From the NCBI GenBank assembly GCA_963823075.1, contig CAWGKE010000018.1, positions 7,467 to 71,466 of the forward strand: DNA of 64,000 nucleotides. Reading direction: 5' to 3'. The translations under genes and the position numbers were made by a program. Source of the stretch: UBA4732 sp963823075 (GTDB taxonomy: Bacteria; Planctomycetota; Planctomycetia; Gemmatales; Gemmataceae). Shown here piece by piece: positions 54,888 to 63,926 of the stretch. The notes under the pieces are model-generated. The model ran no database searches, had not been told where the DNA came from, and worked only from the letters and a program-made list of their open reading frames with translations. The first letter of the stretch is position 1; every line of letters starts with the position of its first letter.

Positions 54888-55460
54888 TCACCCGCAGGCC
54901 CGGGTGCCCCCCTCGACGGGAAGGGCCGGCTCGTCGGGTTCGTTCACCCGCGCTTCCAGCTCCCGCCACACTTCTTCGGTTTGTTGCTCGACGGGCGGGA
55001 GCCCCTTGTCGTTGTTGAACACGTCGTCAAGCGGGCCGGGGGCGCTCGCCCGCCTCTTCGAGACGATCGCGGCCACGATCGCCCCCGGGTCGGTCGGCCC
55101 GATCCCCGCTGACCCGCCGGGGAGTTGCACCAAGCGCAGGATTTCGGTCGCGGCCTTGAGTCGGTGCGGGCTGTCTGGGTTTTCCAGCTCGACCGCCAGC
55201 GCGTCGAGGGCAACCGGGATGAGCGACCGCAGCCGGTCGATCCCGGCGGACCAGACTTCGGCCCGCCGGCGGTTCAACGCCGCCTGGAAGATCGGGTCGT
55301 AGAGCCGCCACTTGGTGATGCAGGTGCGGGACAGGTTCAGCAGCTCCGCCGTCTGCTTGTCGGTCTTGCCGCCCGCCAGCAGGTCGATGGCGTTCAGCTG
55401 GGGCATCGTCAGCCCGCCCTTGTGTTGTCGCTGATAGACGACAGTTCCATTATTCTTCAT
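54888..55460 (-). CDS. HTH protein resembling a small terminase subunit
   Basis: 190 residues. The HTH NAIDLLAGGKTDKQTAELLN and SRTCITKWRLYDPIFQAALN is typical of phage small terminase or 'HTH phBC6A51' proteins, followed by a helical oligomerisation segment (SPHRLKAATEILRLV) and a charged tail. If it is a small terminase, it would redirect DNA packaging to this element, as in phage satellites (inference). It lies upstream of the zinc-ribbon HTH gene on the same strand, gap 50 bp. Confidence 0.55.
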   Translation of the reverse strand: MKNNGTVVYQRQHKGGLTMPQLNAIDLLAGGKTDKQTAELLNLSRTCITKWRLYDPIFQAALNRRRAEVWSAGIDRLRSLIPVALDALAVELENPDSPHRLKAATEILRLVQLPGGSAGIGPTDPGAIVAAIVSKRRASAPGPLDDVFNNDKGLPPVEQQTEEVWRELEARVNEPDEPALPVEGGTRACG

Positions 55461-55893
55461 CGGACGCCTTTCGTGCGAGGATGACGCCGCGAGCCCGCCG
55501 CGCCGGCGCTGACCAGCGCCACGACAAGGGCCGCCCTGTCATCTTCCCGTGCGCTCGCCATTCACCCCTTATTTTACCCGCCATTGGCGGCGGTTTCCGG
55601 CCGCACTGTCGCCTGTCTCGCTCATGTGGGGTGTCGCGCCGAGCCGCCAACGCCATTGCATTCCTTTTTTCGTCGCCACCATTGGCGTTTCCGTGTCCAC
55701 CCGCCCGTTTTTCGGGGCAAGAATGACAGGACAAAAGGACGGCCCCAGGCTGCGACCGGGCGTTGAGCGCGTGGACGCGGGCCGGATGCACTGGACATAG
55801 TTTTCCGCGCTTGACGTGTAAAATCGGGCGGGCGGCGGATAGCACGGCGGCGATGCTGCGGTTTACGCCGACTTCGGCACGCCACCGGACGAC
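55461..55893. other. Intergenic, 433 bp, no gene
   Basis: I see no coding sequence with credible composition. A few short palindromes occur (for example ccgccattggcgg). It may hold control sites for the neighbouring HTH genes. Confidence 0.5.
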
Positions 55894-56658
55894 TCAGGTA
55901 GCCAGGACTTCAGCAGCGGGCGCCGGGAGTTGGGGCCGGCCGGCGCTGTCGTCGGCCGGTGGCGCTGGGAGCTGGCGTGCGGCGTCCAGCCGTGCGGCGT
56001 CGCGGTCGGCCTGGCGCATCATCTCGAACGCCTCCGTGTAGGGGGCGAGCTGGGCAGCCAGCTCGGCGGCGGTTGGTTCAGGACGCAGCGGGGCGACGAC
56101 CGGGCCGGAGTGGGACAGGTTCACCTTGTCGCCGAACAACTCCGGCCGGCGCGCCTTCAATATCCGCTCCAGAAGCCGGTCACTGTACCGCGTCTCATGC
56201 CCGATGCACTGCCCCCCGAAGTACACGGGCACGCGGTAGCCGTTGACGGCCCGCTCGTAGGCTTCCCGCTCCGCTTTGTCGGTGCTGTCCTGGTACGCCT
56301 CCTCCATCCGACGCGCGAACCACTTGGACCGCTGCTTCCACCGCCACACGGTCATCCGACTCACCCCGGCGGCGGCACTGGCGTCGCGCATCGTGCCATG
56401 CTCCCGGTACGAAGCGAGGAACGCGGCCATCCATTTCCGTCGCTGAACACGGTTTCGGGCCGCGGCGGCTGGGAGAGACGGCGGGGGCGCGTCGGTCCCC
56501 GCCGGCTGGCCCTGGGACGCGTCAGGAACCGATGGCCGCGACGAGACGACACCGGCGGCCTCTTGGGCAGCGGGAAGCGTTGGGAGCGATCCTGGGGCCG
56601 TGGATAGGGCATCGTGCGGCGGGGAAACTGAAACATGCCGAATCGCGGGGGTCTGCAT
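55894..56658 (-). CDS. HTH protein with low-complexity ends
   Basis: 254 residues. A Pro/Ala-rich start is followed by the helix-turn-helix core KWMAAFLASYREHGTMRDAS and GVSRMTVWRWKQRSKWFARR, then YQDSTDKAEREAYERAVNGY and HETRYSDRLLERILKARRPE, where a small terminase oligomerisation domain would be. The C-terminus is Pro/Ala-rich. The DRLLERILKARRPE segment is typical of 'terminase small subunit-like' element proteins. It is a second paralogue-like HTH protein of this element. Confidence 0.55.
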   Translation of the reverse strand: MQTPAIRHVSVSPPHDALSTAPGSLPTLPAAQEAAGVVSSRPSVPDASQGQPAGTDAPPPSLPAAAARNRVQRRKWMAAFLASYREHGTMRDASAAAGVSRMTVWRWKQRSKWFARRMEEAYQDSTDKAEREAYERAVNGYRVPVYFGGQCIGHETRYSDRLLERILKARRPELFGDKVNLSHSGPVVAPLRPEPTAAELAAQLAPYTEAFEMMRQADRDAARLDAARQLPAPPADDSAGRPQLPAPAAEVLAT

Positions 56659-56848
56659 GGCTGTCCCTCTGTACGTCGTGCGGCGGCGGCCGGCGGCCAC
56701 CAACGAGGTAACATTAGGTATCACCGAAGTCATGACGCCGGGGCAATCGCAGGAACGGCGTCGGCGTCGCCTACAACCGCCCAGAAACGGTTGGACGGCC
56801 AAAACTGTGTTCAGGGCACTCGGAGCGCCTGCCGAGGCTGGTGGCGCG

Positions 56849-57187
56849 CTACAGCGGCTCGCCGACGTTGCCGTTGAGCCGCCGGCCGCACAGAACACAG
56901 CGGGCGATGAAGGCGCTCCCCGTCGGCCTGCCGCAGTCGGCGCAAGCGCGATAGCCGCACCGCCAGCAGCGGCGCTTGGCGTCGAGGGCGCGGCCGCACT
57001 GGTCACAATTGCCTTGCGGGCCTCGGATCAGCGCCAGGACGGCGGCCTTGTTCGCGGTCAGGTCCGCCAGCAGGTCTTCCGGCGGATCGGCGTCGGCCTC
57101 CCACAGAAGCCTCGCCCCGCCCGCGGCAACGCCCAGCTCGACGCCGGCGGCGCGGCAGCGGGCCAGCAGCTCGACGGCAGCAGTCAC
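56849..57187 (-). CDS. TubC_N-like plus zinc-ribbon small protein
   Basis: 112 residues from a GTG at 57187 with a very strong ggaggggg site. The N-terminus (AAVELLARCRAAGVELGVAA) matches the TubC N-terminal docking-like fold often found beside element primases. The C-terminus has paired CxxC: CDQCGRALD, CWRCGYRACADCGRP and CVLCGRRLNG. Its GTG overlaps the primase stop (GTGA), so it is likely co-translated with it. Confidence 0.65.
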   Translation of the reverse strand: MTAAVELLARCRAAGVELGVAAGGARLLWEADADPPEDLLADLTANKAAVLALIRGPQGNCDQCGRALDAKRRCWRCGYRACADCGRPTGSAFIARCVLCGRRLNGNVGEPL

Positions 57188-60100
57188 AGCACCCCCCTCC
57201 GCTGCTTGTGCGGCGTCGCAGTATGCTTTGGCGTCGTAGGGGACTCGCTCCCCGTAGGGGACCGTCCGAACCGTCCGCCGACCGGGTTTTCCGCTGGTTC
57301 GGCGGACGGTTCCGGCGGACGGTCGCCCCCGCAAACGCCGGAACCGTCCGCCGAACCGTCCGCCGAAACCGTCCGATTTTCGTGCGTTTCATCCGGCTCG
57401 GAAGCTGCGGCGGACGGTTCGGACGGTTCCCGATGAGATAGAGCGTCCCTGTGCAGGTGGACGACTTCGCGGTCCTTGACCCCCTCCAACGTCCGCCGAA
57501 CCGTGTTCCGCTGCCGCTTCTCGTCCCAGCTCGCCAGCCGCCCCCTCTCCTTCAGTCGCTTGTGGAGCGTCCGAGGGGCTACGGGCAGGCTGTCCCCCTG
57601 CGCCGCGCCAACTCCTGCGCCTCGGCGAAGGACGCCTCCGGCTCCAGGTATAGGTCGTCGCCGTCCACCCAGCCGACCCGACGGCCCATCGGCTGCCACG
57701 CCTGGGAATCGGCGCCGGCGGTGGACCGCCAGCCCCACCGTTCCGCTTGCGAGGGGGTGCCGCCGTCGGCCCCGGCGACGTGAGCGCGGCCGCTCGCCAC
57801 GGCGGCGGACAGCAGCCGTAAGAACAGGCCGGTGGGTTCGGCGGCCGCGACGTGCGCCGCCTGTTCCGCCGCGACGTGCAGGAGCGCCGACCAGCAGCGT
57901 TCCCACAGGCGCGTCGCCTCGTCGGGCGTAATGGCGCCGACCCCGCGGGCGAAGTTGAGAAAGCAGCGCAAGCCGAGGGCGAGGTCGGCGGCGATGCCCG
58001 GCGTCCGGGCGTGCTGTCCCTCGATCCGCGCCTTGTCGCGCAGCTCGGCCGCTTCCTGGCGCAGCCGGCCGCTCACGTCCACGTACCGCGGAGCCAGCCA
58101 GCGCACGAAGCCGGCCAGCGCCTGCGTGTACAGGCCGGCGGCCGCGTCCAGCTGGCACTCCGTCAGCCGATCCACTCGCACGTCGCCGGGCGAGACTTCG
58201 ACGACAAACATCCGCGAACGCAGGGATTGCCCGCGCGGCACGTCCTCCCCGGTGGACAGGATCAAGCCGCGCGGCGGTTTGGCGGGTTGCGGCGTGCCGT
58301 CGCGCCGACAGCGGCCGCGGCCGGAGCGGTTGCCCTGCGCGCAACAGGCGGTCGGCCTCCCGGTGGAAGCGCTGCACGTCGGCCGTCGATCCCGTGGGGG
58401 CGAAATCGTCCACCACCAGCAGGGCGTCCTTGGCGGCGAAGGCGACGCCTTCCAGGGCGTTGCCGGTGCTGGACCAACTGCCCGGCAGCTGACGGGCGTG
58501 TATCTCGGCCCCGTAGTGCTGCTGAGCCAGGGTCGCCAGTTCGGTCTTGAAAGTGCCGGTGGGGCCGGACAGGTGCGAGGCGAAGTCGGCCGGCCCCAGG
58601 ACGGCCCGATAAACGGCGGCCCACACCGGGAAGACGATTCGGTCAGGGGCCAGCCCGTCCAGCATTCGGAGGCTCGCCCGGATCGCTTCTGCCAGGGCGG
58701 GGCCGTCGGCCGGGTCCGGCAGGCGGAAGCCGGCCAGGGGGTCGGGCAGGGCGACCTCGACGCCCACGGCCGGGCCGTCCGGCCCGATCGCGCCGCCCCC
58801 GTGCAGGTAGTACCAGTCGCCCTCGATCTCACGCCATCCCGTGTGGCTGTACACCACGCGCCGCGGCACGTTGCCGGAGAGCAGCTGCAGCGCCACGCGC
58901 GTATGGTCGGCCGTCGCTGCGCCCGCGAAAACGACGGCCCGCGGCCCCCACGCCTCGACGGGCCAGCGCATCCACCCGAACTGATCGGCCGGCACGTCGG
59001 CCCGCGGCAGCGGCGTCCCGACGGCGAGCGTGCCCTCGACGGCGAACGTCCGCCGGCGCTCGGCGCCGTCGTCGATGACGGTTTCCTCGACGATGCGGCC
59101 CGACCAGTTCGCCAGCGGAACCTCGACGGCGCCGTCCTTAGTCGGCACGTCGCGGACGATCCGGCCGGCGCTGATGCGGTAACAGCCCGCGGCGTCGAGG
59201 GCCGGGCGGTCGCGGCGCAGTCCTTGGCGGAGCGGGGCCAGTGCCTTGTCCAGGTCGCGCAGCTTGACGCCGGCGCGCTGAAGCTGGGCGCGGCGACAGG
59301 CGTACTCGGCCGGATCGCTCTCGGCGAGTTGGGCCAGCCCCCGCAGCAGCTGCACGGTCGCGGAACAGCGCCTCGGCGCCGCCGTCGGCCAACACGTCGG
59401 CCAGTCGCTCCAGTGGTCCCGGCTCCGTCGGCGGATCGCCGGCCGTCGCCGCGGCCAGAATCTCGCGGATCGCGGCCCGCGCCTCCTCCCCCGCCAGGAC
59501 CTCCGGCGTCTTGCCGGCGGCAAACAGGTCGTCGATGCCTTTGCCGTCCGCTCTGTCCCATCGCTCCAACTCCAGAATCATGGCTACTTCGTCGAGGCGG
59601 CCGCCGCAGTCGTACATGGCGCGGGCGACGCGCTGATTGTCGAGGGCGTCGGCGTCGAAGGCGAGCCGCACAGCGTCACAGTGCAGCAGCCGCGCGACAT
59701 CGAGAGCCGGCCCCCAGGCCAGTCCGGCGGCGCCGATGGTGGGCAGGCCGGACAGCGCGTAGGCGATGTCCGCTTTGAGCGCACCCTCGGTCAGGCGGCA
59801 GGTGCGCCAGCAAGGCGTCACTCCTAGCGGCGCCAGCGGGACGTGCGGCGGCGAGCCAGGGCCGGGGCCGCCGACTTTCGCACTCGACAGATAGCTGTAT
59901 TTCCCTCCATCGCCGGCGTCATCGCGCCGCACCAACAGCGCCACGATGCGCCCGGCCGCGTCCCGGACGGGCACGAGCAGCCCGGCGGCGCCGGCGATGG
60001 TGACGTAAGGACGGCCCGAGTCGCCCACCTTGGCGATGAAGCCTGGTACGGACAAGAGGGCATCGCCGAATCGTTCTCGCAACTCGCGGGCCACGCGGGC

Positions 60101-60502
60101 GCGGCCCTGGATGGGCAGTGTGCGGTAAAGGCGGTGGTCGATCTCAGCGTCGGGCAGCCCGCGGCGCTGCAGCCTCTCGCGGTGAACCTTCGACAACGCG
60201 AGCAGCGCCAGCAGCGCGGAGTAGATGCTGTGCAGGGCGTCGGCGCCCGCCCGCTCGGGGCCAGGGCCGCTTGGCGGCGGCGGGGCTGCGGACGCGCCGG
60301 TCGCGCCATTGAGGCGGTGCAGGTAGTATTCCGCACCGTTTTTATCCGTCTTTGTCATGAACGTGCCCTCGGCGACGCGCATACACTTCGCCACGGCGCC
60401 GTCGGCGGTTACGCTGCACCAGTCCCCTTTGCAGATGGGGCAGGGGCTTTTCGCGCCGCACCGACGCCACTTGTCTGCGCCGCGGCCGGATGGTATTGTC
60501 AT
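57184..60502 (-). CDS. Element primase-helicase (toprim-like plus DUF927-like ATPase), frameshifted
   Basis: About 1105 residues in four reading segments. Segment 1 from the ATG at 60502 has a zinc ribbon (Cys21, 24, 29, 40) and a toprim-like part with RLTEGALKADIAYALSGLPT (Glu239) and VRLAFDADALDN (Asp283, Asp285). It leaves frame near 59365. Segment 2 has Walker A LSGPTGTFKTELATLAQQHY near residue 645 and Walker B KDALLVVDDFAPTGS near 695. Segment 3 (from about 58325) has VVEVSPGDVRVDRLTECQLD, and segment 4 (from about 57595) a winged-helix-like LHKRLKERGRLASWDEKRQR. It is typical of replication proteins of satellites and integrative plasmids, acting at the element's origin. Confidence 0.78.
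57260..57430. repeat. Iteron-like cluster of GAACCGTCCGCCG
   Basis: GAACCGTCCGCCG occurs at 57268-57280, 57341-57353 and 57353-57365. Near copies lie at 57260 and 57365-57375, and inverted copies at 57301-57313, 57314-57324 and 57409-57430. All are within the 3' end of the primase gene, where they encode a Ser/Glu/Pro-rich tail. A replication origin is a plausible use. Confidence 0.6.
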
Positions 60503-60573
60503 TAGATGTATCTCCCCAATCTCGCATCATGAGCCGCCGCCGCGCTGACGACGCGGCGGTCGGCGTTTTGGGC

Positions 60574-60876
60574 CTAATCGGGGTAATAATCGACCTGTAC
60601 CGCGCGCCGGCGGCGGCGCGCCGGCTTGGGCGGTGGTCCCGCGCTGCGGCTGCGCTCAAATGCGGCCAAAGCCTCGGCGGTAATCCGCAACTGCGGCCGC
60701 CCACAGAGGACTGTAGCGGTATTGATTGCCGCTAATTCTCCCCTTTTGACCCACAACCTAACCTTGTCGGGGGAAACCCGGTAGCGGCGGGCGACCTCGC
60801 GCACGGTCATACCGGCGGCGGGTCCGTTTGCCAGCGTGGCGGGAGTGTGCAAGTGGGGGGGCAGGCTATTCGTCAT
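60574..60876 (-). CDS. Excisionase-like HTH protein
   Basis: 100 residues. The MerR/HTH_17 motif is GMTVREVARRYRVSPDKVRL WVKRGELAAI, with the 'wing' TVLCGRPQLRITAEALAAFE. Small proteins of this fold beside integrases are excisionases or AlpA-like regulators. It overlaps the preceding HTH gene by 11 bp, so the two are co-transcribed. The Arg-rich tail fits DNA binding. Confidence 0.72.
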   Translation of the reverse strand: MTNSLPPHLHTPATLANGPAAGMTVREVARRYRVSPDKVRLWVKRGELAAINTATVLCGRPQLRITAEALAAFERSRSAGPPPKPARRRRRAVQVDYYPD

Positions 60877-61099
60877 CGGCGGCCCCTTTCTGACAACGTC
60901 GGGCGTCGATGGCGTTCAGTTCGTGGCGCACCATCGCCACGGTGCGGCGGGTGTATAGGCGGAGCGTTCCCGCGCGAGCGGACGGGCGGATGTGAGATCG
61001 GGTCGCCAGCACGCGCAGTACGCGATGCAGAGGCGCGTGCAGTTCCGCGGCAATGACGCCGGCGGTGATTAGCTGCGGAGTAGGATCGGCGGCAGGCAC
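60866..61099 (-). CDS. Small HTH regulator
   Basis: 77 residues from a GTG at 61099. It has QLITAGVIAAELHAPLHRVL and LRLYTRRTVAMVRHELNAID, a helix-turn-helix layout like element regulators. It is first in the xis-type operon and directly downstream of the palindromic control region at 61111-61220. It is a good candidate for the repressor or switch of the element. Confidence 0.65.
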   Translation of the reverse strand: MPAADPTPQLITAGVIAAELHAPLHRVLRVLATRSHIRPSARAGTLRLYTRRTVAMVRHELNAIDARRCQKGAADDE

Positions 61100-61110
61100 G
61101 TGCGTAGCCC

Positions 61111-61220
61111 CTATCGGTGAATAGGTTGTCCCTCACCGATAGAAGGCGCTCACTGGGTCCGCATCTGAAGTGGTTTCAGGGGCTAGGGTTATGGTTACAA
61201 GCGCTCAAGTGAGCGCTCAC
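61111..61220. promoter_or_regulatory. Palindromic operator region of the element switch
   Basis: CTATCGGTGA (61111-61120) and TCACCGATAG (61133-61142) form a perfect 10-bp inverted repeat 12 bp before the HTH start. A second set follows: GCGCTCAC at 61146-61153, agcgctcaagtgagcgct at 61200-61217 and the overlapping perfect palindrome gtgagcgctcac at 61209-61220. The region separates the HTH/primase genes from two upstream hypotheticals. Confidence 0.65.
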
Positions 61221-61235
61221 AGGGCGTCGGCGCGG

Positions 61236-61955
61236 TCACAATCGCTTGCGGCTATGGACGCGCTTCGGGCGGGCGTCAGGCGGGTCGGGGTCCAAGGGGC
61301 TTGGTTCAAAATCGGTGTCCTGGCCAGCGATGAGTTTCTCCAGCACTTCCTCCCGTCGGCCCTCTCCGATCACGCTTTCGAGTTCGTTCGTAAGACTGAC
61401 CACTTTCGGCGGGGCAGCGCCTTTGCGCTGCTGGGGCCGCCCCGCTTTCGGCCCTGTCCACCTTGCTTGTGTGAAGAACGGCGCCCTGCGCCAGGTCGCC
61501 CAGCTGCAGCCGATCCACCTCGCCTGTTCCCTCCCCGAAAGCGTATAGAAGCGGGCGTTCTCCCTCGCAAGATTCCGGGCCTTTCGATCCGCTTCCTGCC
61601 ACGACATGCCGTTTGCCGAATCGCCTTCGGCCGGCGGCTTGGGGGGCGGTAGCCTGTTGTCAATCCGAAAAGCGGCTGCGTGAAGGAACTCTCGCCGCAT
61701 CTCCTCAGCCGCTTCGTCGGCGAGTAGTTCTCGAAGGAAGTCGTAAACGCCCTCCACGATCTCTACGATTCGGACGCCTGCCAGGGCCGCAGCCGCGTCC
61801 GGGTCCGCGATAAGCTCGTCCGCCCGCTCGTCGGCATCGGAGGGGGAGAGGCCGGCCGTCTTGGCGTGATACACCCTCACTAACTCTTCAAATCCATCGT
61901 AGGTCAGGAGCGTTCTACAGTGGCAATCCATGATCCGGTAAAGCGCGAGCGTCAT
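61236..61955 (-). CDS. Hypothetical element protein
   Basis: 239 residues from the ATG at 61955. I do not recognise it. It is soluble and rich in acidic helices (SPSDADERADELIADPDAAA), then SWQEADRKARNLARENARF and GREQARWIGCSWATWRRAPF, which could be a DNA-binding helix. The tail is Arg/Lys/Pro-rich. It lies between the integrase arm and the control region and is transcribed with the integrase strand. Confidence 0.55.
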   Translation of the reverse strand: MTLALYRIMDCHCRTLLTYDGFEELVRVYHAKTAGLSPSDADERADELIADPDAAAALAGVRIVEIVEGVYDFLRELLADEAAEEMRREFLHAAAFRIDNRLPPPKPPAEGDSANGMSWQEADRKARNLARENARFYTLSGREQARWIGCSWATWRRAPFFTQARWTGPKAGRPQQRKGAAPPKVVSLTNELESVIGEGRREEVLEKLIAGQDTDFEPSPLDPDPPDARPKRVHSRKRL

Positions 61956-62005
61956 GCTGTTGCATTGGTAGCCCAGAACCTCCGCCGGACCCGAGCGCGT
62001 CGCGG

Positions 62006-62452
62006 TCAGCGCCCAAGCGCCGGATGGATGCGCTTGAAGGGGTCGCTCGCGTAAAAGTGCCAACAGAAACCCGCTTGCTCCCACGCGAACTGGTTGAGCC
62101 GGCGTTTGTATTCCTGGCGGCCTTCTTCCCGCTCATATTTTTCCCACGCGGAGATGGCTTCCTCGACGCGACGACCGGCTTCTTCGCCTCCCTTCGCTCG
62201 CGCCCTTAGGATCGTCGCTCGCGTCTGTCCAGACCGTTCGTGGTCCTTGAACGCCGAACAAAAGCTGTGGAGCTGCGTCGCGTCCACCAGGGTGAGTTCA
62301 AGGCACTCCGCCAAGTTGTTGGCGACCCGATACGCTGCGTCCAGGTCGCCGCCCGCGATCTCTTCCCGAAGAGTCGGCCACTTTAGGCCCAACGGGTCAA
62401 AGGTCCCGCCTTCGATCGCCGCCTTGTCTTTTCGCTGACGCGCCTTGGACAT
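62006..62452 (-). CDS. Hypothetical element protein
   Basis: 148 residues from the ATG at 62452. It has a basic N-terminus (SKARQRKDKAAIEGG), then LKWPTLREEIAGGDLDAAYR and NNLAECLELTLVDATQLHSF and a helical end (RVEEAISAWEKYEREEGRQE). I do not recognise it. It follows the integrase by 150 bp on the same strand. Confidence 0.55.
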   Translation of the reverse strand: MSKARQRKDKAAIEGGTFDPLGLKWPTLREEIAGGDLDAAYRVANNLAECLELTLVDATQLHSFCSAFKDHERSGQTRATILRARAKGGEEAGRRVEEAISAWEKYEREEGRQEYKRRLNQFAWEQAGFCWHFYASDPFKRIHPALGR

Positions 62453-62605
62453 GTTGTTTGCTCCATCCCCGGGCCGGCCCAAGCCGCCCGCCGGGATGGA
62501 GCGGTCGGCGGGCCTGCTTGCGGACCACCGGGGTAGCTGCACGCCGGCAGCCGCCCGATTTGTAAAGTGTATATCGGTCTTGCAAGACAGCACAAGGCCG
62601 GCCGG

Positions 62606-63765
62606 CTACTTGGCTCCCGTGAACAGCCAGGCCCGGACGTGATCGCTCACCGCCTTCAACCGCTCGTCGGCGATGCCCTCGCGGTACACAGAAGACATAT
62701 GGGCTACTTCATGGCCCATGATGTGGTCGGCGGCGGGCTGATCCCTCGCCGCGTCCGCGACGGTGCGGAAGGTATGGCGGAGCGCGTAGAACCCCAGCCC
62801 CTTCCGGCCGTTGACGCCGAGCCGGCGGAGCAGCTTGCTGAATTCCCTGCTGAGAGGGCCGTCAGTGGTGCCTGTGTGCCACGAATCGCCGCACCGCGTC
62901 AGGAAAACCAGCCCGGCGTGTTCGGGCTTCATCGCTTCGGGCCGCTTCGCCAGGGCGTCGCGGAGAGCCGCCGCGGTTTCCGGCCAGAGCGCAAGCGCCG
63001 GGGGATGCCTGTTTTGGGACGTGGAAAGTCGATGATGCCCGATTCCAGGTCGAGGGCGGCTTGGGGCAGGTTGCCGCAATCGCTGTTGCCGAAGCCGCAG
63101 TTGACGCCGAGCAGGATCATGGCCTTGAGCTGCGCGCCGGCGGCGTCCAGCAGGCGGCGGATTTCGTCCCCGGTGAACAGCTTCGCTCCCTGCTTGGCCC
63201 GGTGCAAGCGGAGCGTCTTCTTCGACGGCCGTTTGAACCCCGGCCCGTAGCGGATGGGGCGGTCGATCAGGCCGGCGTCGTAGGCGTGCTTGAATACACA
63301 GCGGACGAACTGGATCGTCTTGCTCAGGCGATGATGGCCCCACTTCTTGGCCATGCGGTTCCGCATCGCGGCGAAATCGTCTGGCCCCAGGTCGCTCACC
63401 AGCCGCGTCTTGCCGAAGGCGACCACGATTTCATCGCACGCGGTCTTGTAATCGCCCCAGGTCAAGGGGGCCAGTTCGCCGGCGTCCACGAGGGCTTGCT
63501 TCGCGCCGAGGAACTGGTTGCACAGGTCCTTGGCCGTCAGGGCCTCCGGGTCGGGCCGGGGCTTCCGCCCGGCGTGCAGGTCGTCCTTCCGCTCCAGGTA
63601 CTTCGCCAGGGCGGCGTCGGGGTCGGCCCACGGCCCGAAGTAGTGCATCTTGCCGCGGATCTTCTTCGCCCACTGGCCAACCGCGTGCGGGAATAGGGGG
63701 AAGTCGGGGTAGGGCTTGGCGGGCTTGACGGGCGGGGCGGGCGCGGTAGGATGATTCACGGACAT
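62606..63765 (-). CDS. Tyrosine recombinase (integrase), frameshifted
   Basis: About 386 residues. It has an N-terminal arm-binding and SAM-like domain (WGDYKTACDEIVVAFGKTRL, MRNRMAKKWGHHRLSKTIQF), then the catalytic domain. The box I segment near 220-234 reads LGVNCGFGNSDCGNLP, lacking the usual Arg. Box II is LRHTFRTVADAARD near 328-333, with GHEVAHMSSVYREG carrying His and the nucleophile Tyr near 360. Near 63005 a frame change is needed; one C missing from a C6 run restores KTGIPPALALWPET. It is adjacent to the intact tRNA, so it is the likely insertion enzyme. Confidence 0.85.
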
Positions 63766-63849
63766 GGCAACGGCTCCTCAGAACAGGTGTTGCTGCGTTC
63801 ACGGCCGGGACGGTGAAGACGCCCCGGCCATTTCTACCCCTGATTGTAT

Positions 63850-63870
63850 CGGGTGTAGAGTCGGGTGTAA
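63850..63870. promoter_or_regulatory. Candidate right integrase arm-type sites
   Basis: CGGGTGTAG at 63850-63858 and CGGGTGTAA at 63862-63870, matching the pair at 37850-37868. They are in the gap between the integrase start and the core repeat. Confidence 0.5.
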
Positions 63871-63926
63871 AGGATGGTAGGATGGACGGAAAGGAATCGA
63901 CGCAAGTGCAACGGCTGTAGTTACTT

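Noticed and set aside
57260..57430. Repeats at the primase 3' end as a CRISPR array
   Set aside because: Copies are irregular, partly overlapping and in both orientations, with no uniform spacers and no cas genes nearby.
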